Shown in pieces: positions 26,255 to 36,799 of a stretch of DNA of 64,000 nucleotides. Location of the stretch: positions 27,993,951 to 28,057,950 of the forward strand of contig CM066917.1 in NCBI GenBank assembly GCA_033964015.1, given 5' to 3'. Both the position numbers and the translations under genes were made by a program. Below the pieces are notes generated by a model. That model saw only the letters and a program-made list of their open reading frames with translations. It searched no databases and was not told the origin of the DNA. Position 1 is the first letter of the stretch. Each line of letters opens with the position of its first letter. Origin of the DNA: Scolanthus callimorphus (taxonomy: Eukaryota > Cnidaria > Anthozoa > Actiniaria > Edwardsiidae).

Positions 26255-26526
26255 TGCGCATGCGTCAGCGATCAACATCCGCGTGCCCAGAGCTTCCCGG
26301 CTCGCACCTCGCGGAGAGGCTTTGGTGACAGCCATTTGAGGGCCTTCGCTGATTTTGAACGTTTGCGCATGCGCATTCTTTCTCTCAACGGCTCTGCTTC
26401 AAGTCTCGCGCATGCGTCAGTGGCTGTCACCAGAGCCTCCCCTGGGTACGAGAATGGTAACCAGGGCTCTGGTGACAGCCATTAACGTTAGCGCGAAATT
26501 CAACAGAGGAGAAGCATGCGCATGCG
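26255..26526. repeat. Dispersed-repeat cluster carrying four NRF1-like GCGCATGCG palindromes
   Basis: TGCGCATGCG at 26255, TGCGCATGCGCA at 26364, GCGCATGCG at 26408 and GCATGCGCATGCG at 26514. Between them GGCTCTGGTGACAGCCATT and its complement recur, flanked by TGGGTACGAGAATGGTAA. Related copies sit near 27055, 31590-31640, 32120-32205 and 42805-42910, often as GTACCCAGAGCTCCC. Confidence 0.7.
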
Positions 26527-27279
26527 TAAACACTCGATATTAGCCAATCAGCGAAGGCCTCGCGGCCTCGGAGAAGCGAGCAGAGTATAATTTAGCAAAA
26601 GCGAAGGCCTGTCTCGCGAGCTACTCAAGAGGGTGTCGAGCTCTGGGTATGGAAATAAGATTTGTTCACATTTGCAGCCATGTGGGACACTTGCGCATGT
26701 CAAATAATGTCAAGAGATTGATGATAATAGGCCTTTTGCAGTTCGTCTGTCACGTGGTTGTGACAGACGAACGTATCTGACCTGTAATCTTTTTACCTGC
26801 TCATAAAGAACTTGGTCAATTAACGTTGAATATCCCACGTTATCAGTTAAAGTTCTTTGCGATTTCGTACACAAGTCAACTAAAATGTTTGCCCTCCAGT
26901 CATGCACGGTCGATTTACCCTTGGAAATCTAGAGGTCTATTCATAGGCTCGTAGCGAAATAACAAGCACGTGACTGTTCAGCTGCAAATGGCCTTTTGTC
27001 AATTTGAAGTCGTTTAAGATTAAGATTCATGTTGGCGTGAAGTGATGATCCGGAAAGCTCTGGGTACGAGAATGGTCTGCTGCTCACACTAAATCTCACA
27101 GTCAAAGTCATGATCATATCTGCGTCCACGTGTTTCGATTTCTTTGCCGCAACGAAGAACTTCCCTACAACAATGACTCGAAATGGCTTCGTTGTCTAAT
27201 GCGTCCATTTCATACGATCTGACAGCAGTTACTGGTCACAGTCTGAAGAGCAGGATTGAGTATGCGCAGTTGGGTTGCA

Positions 27280-27400
27280 CTCGACGGCGGAAGTGTCCGT
27301 GCCCGCTTCATTTGAACCTTCATATCAATGTTCTCAAAGTCACGTGGTGTTAGTGAATCACGTTTACTTCCGCCGGAAGTTAACGGTTCCTCTTCCGGAC
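27280..27400. promoter_or_regulatory. ETS-type motif cluster downstream of SNRK
   Basis: GGCGGAAGTG near 27281, a palindrome ACTTCCGCCGGAAGT at 27366-27380 and CTTCCGG near 27392. Such clusters mark many animal housekeeping promoters, but no gene start was found here. Confidence 0.35.
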
Positions 27401-27501
27401 TGAAAGTTCTTTCTATTACCGAAAACTTATGAATATATTTAACAGCGCTGCCTTTCCTCTCAGAACACACGCTGTAATTGCGCCCGCAATCGGAAGGTTC
27501 G

Positions 27502-27507
27502 TTTATT
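27502..27507 (-). terminator. Poly(A) signal AATAAA of SNRK
   Basis: AATAAA on the minus strand about 95 bp beyond the SNRK stop codon. Confidence 0.5.
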
Positions 27508-27601
27508 TTCGGAACTGGCGGGGCGCTATATGGACGCGCTGGCTCAGAACCCAGTTTAGCGGGAATTTTCGTTTTGACAGGTGCCTCCTTGCAGTCTCCA
27601 A

Positions 27602-28471
27602 TCAGCGGTGTCTTCTCGGAATGAAACAGCTGTTCTTCAAAATGAAGTCCGAGTTTTTTGTGTACGATTCCTCGTCGGACAGGTTCTCACACACGTTTTC
27701 TTTGTTGCTTTCGTCAATTGCGCCCAACGCGAATTTATTTTCGACCCCGTAGTTATAATTCCCTTTGTTCATCGAGTTGGTTTTCCCGCCGCCATTTTGG
27801 TTCTTAGAAGTTCCTCCTTTGGATGAGCTCTCGTTTCCAGTCCTCACGGACGTATTGCTCGTATTCATTGACCTTAGTCCCATTCCCCCTCCGCCACCAC
27901 CTCCAGCTCCGAATCCACCGTCCCCTTCACTTCCGCTGTCGTCGCTTCGGCGATGCCTCGGGCTTCGTCGGCAACTAGAACTAGTGTCCAGTCTCTTCAT
28001 GTGTTTATCGAGATCGTCGTCATCAGAGCTGCTACAGCTCGACGAACGCCGACTTCCGGTAGAGGGAACTGGGGAGAGTCGCCGAGTGTTTCTTTTCGCT
28101 TTAATCGCCCCTCCTCCGACGTGACGCCGGGGCCGTTCGAGTCTCGGCGAGCTCCTCGGACTCTCCTCGAGGTCCGACTCTCTTTCTTCGTATATCTCAT
28201 TCAAATGCATAGGCGTGCTCTTAGCCTTGGTCAGCGGTAGATGCCCACTCTTGTTGCGGCGATTTCGTGGGCGGACCCCTGTGGAGAGAAGTTTTTGCCT
28301 CATGACGTCATCTTTGGCGGGATAGAGATTGCCGGTTGGTTGTGCTGCCGCGTTTGATGGAATAGTATCGAGAGAATTCGAGATTCTTCGTGCGTCCATG
28401 AGGGGGTTCGGGACGCGTTCGTCCTCCTCCATCGAGCTGTGGAGAACTTCGTCTACCTCGATCGCGTGAGC
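27602..28471 (-). CDS. SNRK: SNRK exon 6: C-terminal tail and stop
   Basis: The acceptor TCTCCCCAG| at 28472 starts [19 protein letters not shown]. The tail has [38 protein letters not shown] and a nine-residue Gly-rich run (GAGGGGGGG), and ends FIPRRHR-stop (TGA at 27602-27604). The upstream acceptor near 28500 is in the wrong phase for exon 5. Confidence 0.92.
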   Translation of the reverse strand, partial: AHAIEVDEVLHSSMEEDERVPNPLMDARRISNSLDTIPSNAAAQPTGNLYPAKDDVMRQKLLSTGVRPRNRRNKSGHLPLTKAKSTPMHLNEIYEERESDLEESPRSSPRLERPRRHVGGGAIKAKRNTRRLSPVPSTGSRRSSSCSSSDDDDLDKHMKRLDTSSSCRRSPRHRRSDDSGSEGDGGFGAGGGGGGGMGLRSMNTSNTSVRTGNESSSKGGTSKNQNGGGKTNSMNKGNYNYGVENKFALGAIDESNKENVCENLSDEESYTKNSDFILKNSCFIPRRHR

Positions 28472-31400
28472 CTGGGGAGAGATTCCGCGATCAGCAAGTC
28501 TAAATCTAAGGCAATACCAGCATTCCTCGAAATGATACAGACAAAGAAGCATTCTTTAGGTTGTCGAAAAATGACGTTTATAAGGGAGGAGTTGTCAGTC
28601 GGAGAAAAAGACCCGAAATAGACTTTTATTACGTTATTATTGCTTAATAATATCTTACAGTTATCGCCGAAGCAGGTCCAGTATTAAATTCACACGTTCG
28701 CATTGAACTGCAAAGTTTGGGAAGGATCTTGGATGAGATATGAATTTTCATTGGCGATTTGTATTTATTTTAAAGTATGATGTCATGTGCAAAAACATGA
28801 AAACGGCATTGATACCCTCCCCAAGCATACATTTTATTGTAAAATGATCAATTTAAAAAGAAACATATTTGCAGTTGTTCTAATACGGATGTGCTGAATT
28901 AAATACCGGACTCTGCTTCGTGATAACTATAAGACATTATTAAGCCATATTAACGTGATAAGGGTCTATATGATCATTACCGTAGGCATTCTAAGCAAGC
29001 ATCGCGTATGTAAAAGTTACTCTATGATGTGACATGCTGTTAGCGCTGCATGCGGTGACGTTTTATGAATAGGAACGCTTTCGGTGTGGTGCTTGCCTCA
29101 AATGGACGCTTTGCTCAGCTCATAGCGAAAGCATCTGCACTATTTGGTCCCTGAACGTCCCCGTAGTAGCAATGAGAGCTTTTCGACCTTGATTGGCTTG
29201 ATCAATCTGATCATCATCTCAGGCCAGAACCGCTGACCAGGCTGCGGAAACAAGCCCACTCGATAGACCTTTTCCGGTTGAGTGGGAGTCCTGTGGTTTG
29301 TTTCCCTAACTGGCACTCATGCGAAACAGTTTCTTTGTTTGGTCCCATGAGTATTAAAGAGCTTGCTCGTGCGTTAAAAGGGAAAAATAAAAGATTTCGT
29401 TCGCTTGAGCGCCAGTTGGGGAAACAAACCACAGGAAACCCACTCGAGCGGAAAATGTCTATTGATGGAGAGTTTCTAGTTCAGAAAAGTGACTAGGTCC
29501 GGAGTTTTCAGAAATACAGGGCCCGACATCAACTTTTTTCGCTAGGCGCCATTGGCGACTAATTAAAAAGTTCTCGTCGCCAAAATGCAAAGATTTAGTC
29601 GCCACATCAAAGTGGATCTCAGCTGAACTTAGAAAGATGGGGTGCCATTTGGCGACTAGCTCTAACATTTTGGTCGCCAACCCCCAAAATTTAGTCGCAT
29701 ATGGTCGCAGTGTCGGGCCTTGAAGTACGAGTTTAAATGTGATCTTTACTACGTTTTCGCTTCCATCATGCTTGCAGATGTGTCGAATGAGATGTTTATT
29801 TGAGTCAGTAGCTTCTCAAAGACGCAAATTAAAGCAAAACGCGCACTAGAATGAACACCCAGGACGAAAATACACATTTCAGCCTCAATTTTCAAGACAA
29901 GGTACATTCTGTGTTGAAGTAAACAAATGTGCTGCTAGCTAGGACAATACACAACAGAAAGCAGGGACGGAAATGCCTAGTGCAGATTGTCAAAAAAAAG
30001 TGCAAGAGAAGCAGGAAATTGCAGAACCAAATTTCCCTTCAGAAGCAGAAGAAGAAGCCAATATGTACATAAAAGAGCGATGTTTTCTGGACATCGAGCG
30101 TGACATATAAGCTCCTCCTATATAATAGCAACGTCGTCCTGGGAGGTCAGGTCGCGAATTTTCGCTAAGTATGATATCGCTTTGCGGACGAATTTGCGAT
30201 CAAATGGACAGCTTGAAAACTGGAGATCACTACTATTAAAACAGGTTGAGTTTCAATCGCGCCGTTGAAATTTCAAACCCACGGGTCACTGTTTTATAAC
30301 ACGTGATGACCAAAAAATTGACATATGACTGGGCACTAACTGTTTAATTGGCTGTAAGACATCAAGCCTAAGTCACGTGACAACTTTTTAGTCGTCACGT
30401 GATCGAATTTTGCAGCCAACAGGCTTGAAATTGAAACGGCTCGATTGAAACTCTACCCGTTTTGATAGTAACTTGACTAACATACTCGTTTTCGGGTGGC
30501 AACTTGGAAGGAAAATGATGTGAAAGAAAGGGCGAATTGACAAGTTTGAAAGCACATTTTATCGCTCATTCAATGGCGACTTTTATGGGCCGTGTCAGAG
30601 AAATGGATTCAAAAGCTTAGATCAATTGGAGAGGAACGACCACACCCCTTTTGGTATTTTCTAGGGTTCAATTTCGTTTATGCTGACAGACATCCCTACC
30701 CCTAAACCAAGGGAGTACCAACCCCCCTCCCCCATCCTGGACACGGCTATGTAGTTTTACTTCTGACCAATGCGCAAAATAATTTGATTTCCCCAGGACT
30801 TGTGCTTTTAGGGACCATGAAAAAAGGGAATACCATGAATGATTTACCTGGATTGTCCTGTTGAGTATTTGGCCTTCTCGTGGTGCTAGCCTTCTAGACA
30901 GTCGAGGGGAACTGGTACGAGGGCTACTATCCCCAGACCTCTCTGAGCCACTATCACTCTCGGCTGAGGATGGCCTGTCAATAACAAATAATCCAGAATA
31001 CTGCAATGGACGATTCCAGCTATAACCGCTCGCGCTCTTCATTCAGAATGCCTGGGTCGGTACGTAGTTGCTTAAAGCCCCTCTCTGGTTGGATAATACA
31101 GCAATACCCTACACACCTCAACAGTTTTAGAGGATAGATGAAGTTTGCACATTTTGCAGGGAATTTTTAGAGAAATCCACTCCCATAAATCAAAGCCTTT
31201 TATTTACTTGTAGATGTGGCCAGTGATTACATACACCTATTTCAATTAACATTGCTCTGCAAAACGTAAAACCATGAACCATGCATCATAATGAAGACCC
31301 TATTTCTCGTATTTTCCTCGAGTTTGGCAAACCAAACTAAACTAAAACCACCCAATGGCACTTTGTTTACTACTTTGAGACACAATTTTGTGTGAACCGC

Positions 31401-34400
31401 TTCGTTTTAGGCAGGAATTAGCATTTCGACTTATGAAGCATGGTTCATGGTTTTACGTTATGCAGAGCAACGTTAATTGAAACAGATGTATTCATCAGAT
31501 GTCGCAGCATGGTCATCTGAAATGCATCCCCTTCTTGCAACCAGAGAACCCTGACTCTTCACCACATGGGAGAGGCTTGATGCTATGGTGGCAGCCATTT
31601 GAGGGCAATTTGAGGGGGGATTTTGAACATTGGTGCATGCACAGAAAGTGATAACATTATTATCACTTTCTGTATAACATTATTCCCGGGTGGGGGGGGG
31701 GGGGGGACTCCCCATATTTTCAGACGGGGTTGCTCGTCCTATCCCTTAGGGTATAAAATTGACAGACGTGCTATCTCTTAGGGGTGTTTAAAATCAGCCC
31801 TATCCCTTAGGGGAGTCTCTGACCAATCCTTGCCCAAAATATATTGGTGCTGACAGTAGAACCGATATTTACAAAGGAAAATTCAATGAAAACCCTAAAA
31901 AAACGAAAATTCGCTTTTATTTGTTTTGACCTGCCAAATCTGCTACGTTTTGGGGGTAAATTTGGCGTTCGCCACACCAAATTTGCTATCTTTTAGGGCT
32001 AAATTTGCTGTTGGCCACGCCCATTTTGCTCTCCCTTAGGGGCAAAATCAATTTTCCCAACAAGCACCCCATCTAAAATATTCGGAGTCCCCCCAGGAAT
32101 ATTTCCCTCAACAACTCTGTATCAAATCTTGCACATGCATCAATGGCTGTCGACAGAGTCTTCCCCACGAGGTGATGAGCTGGAGAGCTCTGGGTAGGAG
32201 AATGCTTATCTGCCAGACAAGCTTGGTTGTCAATCTTTTTTCCAGACCCTCAACAGTTTCTAACTGATACTAGGCTCTGAAGGCAAATGTTCAAGAAACA
32301 GATCTGGTTGGCTCTGAAATTGAAATTTCACTCTTACCTGGAGGATGGTTTCCTATGAGTCAAGAATGCACTGTCAGGCAGAGAGCCTCTTGCTCTGCGT
32401 TTCTTGACTACTTCTGGATTACTTAGGCTGTTGGATTCACTCAGCCTGCGTAAATGCTGCTCTGCCAGCAGGAAGTATGTCGCAGCATAAGAATCATACA
32501 GATTTTCCTCTAATGACCTGCAAGTATCAGATATTTGAATTGGGGTTCTAGATATTTGAGTTGTTTTCAGGGTCTAACAATTTTACATCCAAGTTATTGC
32601 TATATTTCTTTATCAAAATGCAGCATGTGCCATTCTTAACATAACACAAGCTTGCCAAGGATGGCGGCAGGTGGTAGGCCTTTAAACCATAGGTCCTGTC
32701 TCTCACATGTACTACACTCATCTGAACCAGAGGGATGTTAAAGAACCACAGGAAGTTAGAAGTTGCCCATCCTCAGTACAGGTCTTACAACTAACCAACC
32801 CTCTACACTGACTAAGGGAACCTCATAATTGGAGCCCTGCTCTGTGTAGGATTTCCTGGCCCTCGAGTACCGTAAATTGTGCAAATAAAAAAAAAATAGA
32901 ATCTCACCTGATAACTTTATCTCTTTCTGCTATATTTCCAGATTCCATTTTTTCCAATAGTAATAAATGCTCCTCAGCAGTAAGAGGTAGCTCTGTCACT
33001 AATGGGATGTCAGATGGAATCAGGGGGTCCATGCCTTGTTGCAACCAGGTATGGTTCATAATTTCCTCCAAGCAGGCTCTATGGTGTGGTTCCCGTATAA
33101 GCATTCTTGATATTAAACTGGAGAAGAAAAAACAGGTAATAAGAGAAGTAAGAGAAGAGGTAAAAACTACAGTACCTATAAGTATCCAGTTTAGGGGGGT
33201 GGGTAAAAAAATATTTTTCAACTGCCGATATCTCATGAAATAATTGTTAAATCATGGTGAAAACTCTACCATTGTGCTCTACAATGCATTTCTGCAATAA
33301 AATTGGGTATCCCTTATTCATGCTTCAAGAAAATAACCACTGGATACCTAGAGGGGTGGGGAGTGGTGGGTGGCAGTACCCAGTACCCACCACCTAATTC
33401 AGCATCCCTGGATACCTATCGAGTACTATTCTTTTGACCTCTTCTCTTACATGTGATTGAATCAAAGCATTGTGATTGGCTAACTAGTGAATAACTAAGT
33501 TTCTGATCACATTTTTGCCCTCTTCTTCAAAAACTTCGGTGAAATTTCTGTTTGTGTTCAGTTAGTGAGATATGAATTTTTTTAGCTTTCATGTTGTTGC
33601 TGATGATGTCACATCAATCTTCTTCCATTCAGTCCATGTTTGGTTGTTTTCTGGTTTCTGACAACAAAGTTTTACTAACGTCACTGAAGGCATCATCCCA
33701 TTTGACCATGTTGTTGCTCCCCTGTTGACTTTTAGTTAAATTGTCTGAGATTTGCTGTCTCCGGGTGTGGAAAATGTTTATCAATGCACTTTATTTTCAG
33801 GAGGTACTGAATGACCAAAAAAAGGTGTGGTGTCCAGGTTTGGGAAATCTACTTGACCCACAATGTAGATCTTTCTTTGCCATAAGGGTAAATGAATTTT
33901 TCTTACTTTTTGCAAGACCTTGATACATGATCTGGAACCTGATATCTGCAATCCATGATCTTTGTTAGGGTTTCACTATCATTGGCTTCACTGAAGGGTG
34001 CTTGTCCGCACACCAGCATATAGAGAATCACACCAAGGCTCCATACATCTGGCAAAAACAAAACACATTTCTTTCAGGTAAAAGCATTGCAAACTTATCA
34101 CTTTGTGATTGTTTTCACTATATGTGGTCATATAAATTCGCATTAAACCAAAAATTACTCAGCACATTGATTGATGCATTGCCAAAATATGGTCATTAAA
34201 AATTTTATATCATGTCTTTTGCTTACTGTGAGATCTGTCACCTGAGTGAAATTTGATGTGTTGAGCTCATAAGAAATACCCAAAAGTACATCTTTTCTGC
34301 AATGTTTTGTGCTATCGATGTGCTGGATAATAAAATCATTGCCCTGCTCAATTTGGAGAATATTGTCTTATTTAGATGGCAGACGATATGCTGTCCTATC

Positions 34401-36697
34401 TTGCAGGATAACGGTTGAATATTTTCCATTCTTTAATTCTAGAAAGGAATAATCATATTTCAGTCCCTTCCAAACAGGTAGTATGGATATTTTCTTTATC
34501 TACTTTTCCTTTTCCCATTAAAAGGCTTGAGGAAACACTGAATCAGTGTTGCGTCAAGCTACTTTTAATGTGTGGTTCCAAAAAATATCCATACCCCCCC
34601 GACGGAAGGGTGTTGAAAAGTGACCCCCCCCCCCCCCCCCACCCCTCTGGAATTTCCGAAGAAAAATACAGTATTTGTATGGAAAAGATCAGGTAAATTG
34701 ACCCCCCCACCCCTCCGGAATTTCCATTCCCTTCCGTAGGGGGGGTATGGATAATTTCTGGAAACACACAATACACTTTAAAATCAATAAAGTAATAGCT
34801 GTTTCAAATGAATGTGTCATAGCTCTGGTGGGTGTGTGCTCTTTGCCTTAGATTTTATTATTTTTCTCTTTTTAATTCATATTCCGGGCACACATACAGA
34901 CAATACAGACACTAAATATTTTTGTATTTTTAAAAACTAGACAGAGAACATGATCTCATCTGCAGTGATTTATATCAGAGGTTTTAAATTGTAGACCTTA
35001 ACTTCCAAGATGCTCCAAAGTATAAAGGTCTTCATTTTGTAAAAAAAAAAAATGTAAGTAAATACTCAGAGTAAAACATTGCAGTATATGGAAAAAAATA
35101 AAAAACAATTTACATTATTAAATAAAAGGCAAACTTCTAATAGTTTTCTAGAAAAACTACTTCTTCCAGTCAGGAATATGAATGTGACTTTGGAAAACAA
35201 CTCCGATTATCAAGCTATAAATCACATTCTCAAGTATTTGAACTCACTTTATAAGAAACAATCGACATGCAGTTTGTCACTTAGAAACAATAAAGAATGT
35301 TACAAGAATCAGAATAGCACTTTCCGGTTCAAAATCACACTCCCACACATGGATTTAATATTCTCCTGTTTTAACGGGCAAAAGAAGATTGACATTTTTA
35401 AGGCAATGGATGAATTCAAGCTATAATGACCTCAAGAAAAGTTAAATTCAAAAATAAAATCCATAGTAGCCAAGATGTTCTCAAAAGGAACAAAGCAGGA
35501 TGCAATGGTTGCACAATTCCTGGAGTGATTTATATTCTTACGAAAATTTAACGAGGGTATGACTATTACAGTGGAAGAAGTCATGCAGTTTTAGTGTTAA
35601 GATTGTATGATAAGCTTAAATTAATTTCTACAGGAGAACTGGAGGGATTTTTGCAAGCTCCCTGTTACATGGGTGGGATGCTTTGTACATGTGATGTGTA
35701 CACTTCATTTTGAAGTCTGTTAGCACTGTATGAAAACAACTCTCTTAAAACGATAACCGATCATATCGAGAACCAGAAATGAACGAATAAAGTCAACTAC
35801 AAATGGTTCTCAATCCTAAATAGGATAAAGCGTAAAGTAAGTTGCAAGATTGATTGAAAGACGAGTTAGTTTAAGCACATAAACATCAAATTACTCTACG
35901 AATATTATATAGATCGATCGCTTCGTGGTTTATCCACCACCCAAAGCGATCTTAGGTGGTACATTGTATGAGAGAAAAATCTAGCAAAATCTGTGGTATA
36001 TATGGAGTGATATTGGGTCGTATTATTACGAAATCTATGATATGTAACTTAAATGGTATAAACCTAACCAGAATATGGATTTTCAAACGAACAACTCACC
36101 CACGGCCGGCGCTTCATATGCATCTCCTAGCAAAACCTCGGGAGCGGAGTACGCTAAAGACCCGCAAGCTGTCTCTAGCTTCTCGTTTGGAATAAAATTA
36201 TTAGAAAATCCAAAGTCCGTGAGTTTAGCCATGTCCTGGTTCTTAAAGAAGATCACATTTTCAGGTTTTAAGTCTCGATGAACGACATGCAGCTTATGGC
36301 AATAGTCGATGGCTAGAACGATTTGCCGAAAGAAATAACGCGCCTTCTCCTCGCCTAATCCTTTTTCATGGTTCATAATGTAGTCGTACATGTCCCCTCC
36401 ATCGCCTAGTTCCAGTATAAGGTACAGTTTTGTGTTTGTGTCAATAACCTGGTAAAGTCGAACCACATTTGGGTGTTGAACCAGTTTCATGCAGCGCACT
36501 TCTTTCAAGAGATGCTCCCGCGAGACTTCATCCAATTTGGTTTTGTCGATCACTTTAACGGCAACCCTTTCTCCTGTAATAACATGCCTTGCAACTTTAA
36601 CTACTGCATAATGTCCTCGACCTAATGTCTCTCCTAAATCGTACATTCCAGCGATTTGACTGTCCCCGAAGCTTGATTTCCAGTCGTGTTTCGCCAT
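27602..36697 (-). CDS. SNRK: SNF-related serine/threonine kinase (SNRK), complete six-exon gene
   Basis: SNRK is an AMPK-related kinase activated by LKB1. Six exons splice in phase: 36100-36697, 33907-34048, 32908-33117, 32338-32517, 30848-30974, 27602-28471; total 2127 bp, 708 residues (human about 765). Kinase motifs: glycine loop GRGHYAVV at 26-33, catalytic Lys48, Glu66, HRDLKPEN at 140-147, DFG at 161-163, and Thr176 in [14 protein letters not shown], the expected LKB1 target. The UBA-like segment after the kinase domain spans exons 3-4 ([13 protein letters not shown] to [12 protein letters not shown]). The C-terminal tail is Ser/Arg/Gly-rich and keeps the family motif [10 protein letters not shown] and [13 protein letters not shown]. 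The ATG at 36697 is in good context (AAGATGG). A CCAAT box lies 85 bp upstream and AATAAA about 95 bp past the stop. Confidence 0.97.
29263..29462. mobile_element. MITE with TIR ATAGACCTTTTCCGGTTGAG
   Basis: The left terminus at 29263 pairs with the right terminus ending GCGGAAAATGTCTAT at 29462; the pairing continues through CCTGTGGTTTGTTTCCC for about 55 bp per arm with several mismatches. The ORFs over it on both strands come from the palindrome. Confidence 0.8.
29517..29722. mobile_element. MITE with TIR CAGGGCCCGACA
   Basis: CAGGGCCCGACA at 29517 pairs with TGTCGGGCCTTG ending 29722. The interior repeats a TTGGCGACTA / TTTAGTCGCCA module several times in both orientations. No coding content. 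Confidence 0.8.
30848..30974 (-). CDS. SNRK: SNRK exon 5: Ser-rich linker
   Basis: Acceptor ATTGACAG|, donor ATCCAG|GTAAAT. It encodes [20 protein letters not shown] then [15 protein letters not shown], a phospho-acceptor-rich linker. Phase 2 in, phase 0 out, matching both neighbours. Confidence 0.88.
31675..32105. mobile_element. G-tract element with TATCCCTTAGGG internal modules
   Basis: It begins TATTCCCGGGTGGGGGG followed by GACTCC and ends with GGAGTCCCCCCAGGAATA. Inside, a degenerate module (TATCCCTTAGGG or CTATCTTTTAGGG) recurs five times, alternating with GCTAAATTTGC. It lies in a SNRK intron. Confidence 0.7.
32338..32517 (-). CDS. SNRK: SNRK exon 4: UBA-like end and linker
   Basis: Acceptor CTTGCAG|, donor [25 protein letters not shown] matches the vertebrate [14 protein letters not shown] basic [19 protein letters not shown] segment follows. 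Confidence 0.93.
32908..33117 (-). CDS. SNRK: SNRK exon 3: end of kinase domain and UBA-like start
   Basis: Acceptor TTCTCCAG|, donor [30 protein letters not shown] and NHTWLQ close the kinase; [20 protein letters not shown] starts the UBA-like helices. Confidence 0.95.
33907..34048 (-). CDS. SNRK: SNRK exon 2: kinase C-lobe
   Basis: Acceptor TTTGCCAG|, donor TGCAAAAA|GTAAGA, phase 2. It reads [19 protein letters not shown], then [18 protein letters not shown] and [10 protein letters not shown], colinear with human SNRK. Confidence 0.95.
34569..34770. mobile_element. Full-length GTGTGGTTCC MITE with C/G tracts
   Basis: Termini TGTGTGGTTCCAAAAAATAT and the complement ending TTTCTGGAAACACACA enclose CCATACCCCCC, GAAGGGTGTTGAAAAGTGAC, an 18-C run, and a second GGAATTTCC. 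AAT on each side may be a 3-bp duplication if the terminus is GTGTGG. Lies in SNRK intron 1. Confidence 0.75.
34800..36090. other. SNRK first intron, remaining part
   Basis: AT-rich. An ORF at 35079-35426 (plus, TTG start, first ATG about 35088) is Lys/Asn-rich and unrecognised. A hairpin near 35910-35950 pairs GATCGCTTCGTGG with CCACCCAAAGCGATC. Confidence 0.4.
36100..36697 (-). CDS. SNRK: SNRK exon 1: kinase N-lobe to activation segment
   Basis: It opens [20 protein letters not shown] and runs through HRD, DFG and APE to YEAPAV; donor GTGG|GTGAGT at 36100, phase 1. All core catalytic residues are present. Confidence 0.97.
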
Positions 36698-36781
36698 CTT
36701 GTATGTTTCCTCCGATTTACATTTTACATTTGAGAAGATATTTGTGGACAGACAATCGAACTGTCAATATAAACAAACCGA

Positions 36782-36786
36782 CCAAT
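36782..36786 (-). promoter_or_regulatory. CCAAT box upstream of SNRK
   Basis: CCAAT (with TCAGAGCG following, plus strand) about 85 bp before the SNRK start codon, a typical NF-Y position; reversed relative to the gene. Confidence 0.45.
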
Positions 36787-36799
36787 CAGAGCGCGACTA

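Larger units (their letters stand above)
28620..30847. other. SNRK last intron: two inverted-repeat elements and nothing coding
   Basis: Apart from the elements at 29263-29462 and 29517-29722 the intron shows CACGTG-like motifs and a pair TTGAAATT/AATTTCAA near 30240-30440. No exon with a usable phase was found. Confidence 0.5.

Noticed and set aside
27429..28240. Plus-strand ORFs opposite the SNRK last exon
   Set aside because: They are antisense shadows of the Ser/Arg/Gly-rich SNRK tail.
35079..35426. 115-codon plus-strand ORF in SNRK intron 1
   Set aside because: Starts with TTG (an ATG lies 9 bases on), Lys/Asn-rich from A-rich DNA, no recognisable family; kept only as an unproven possibility.
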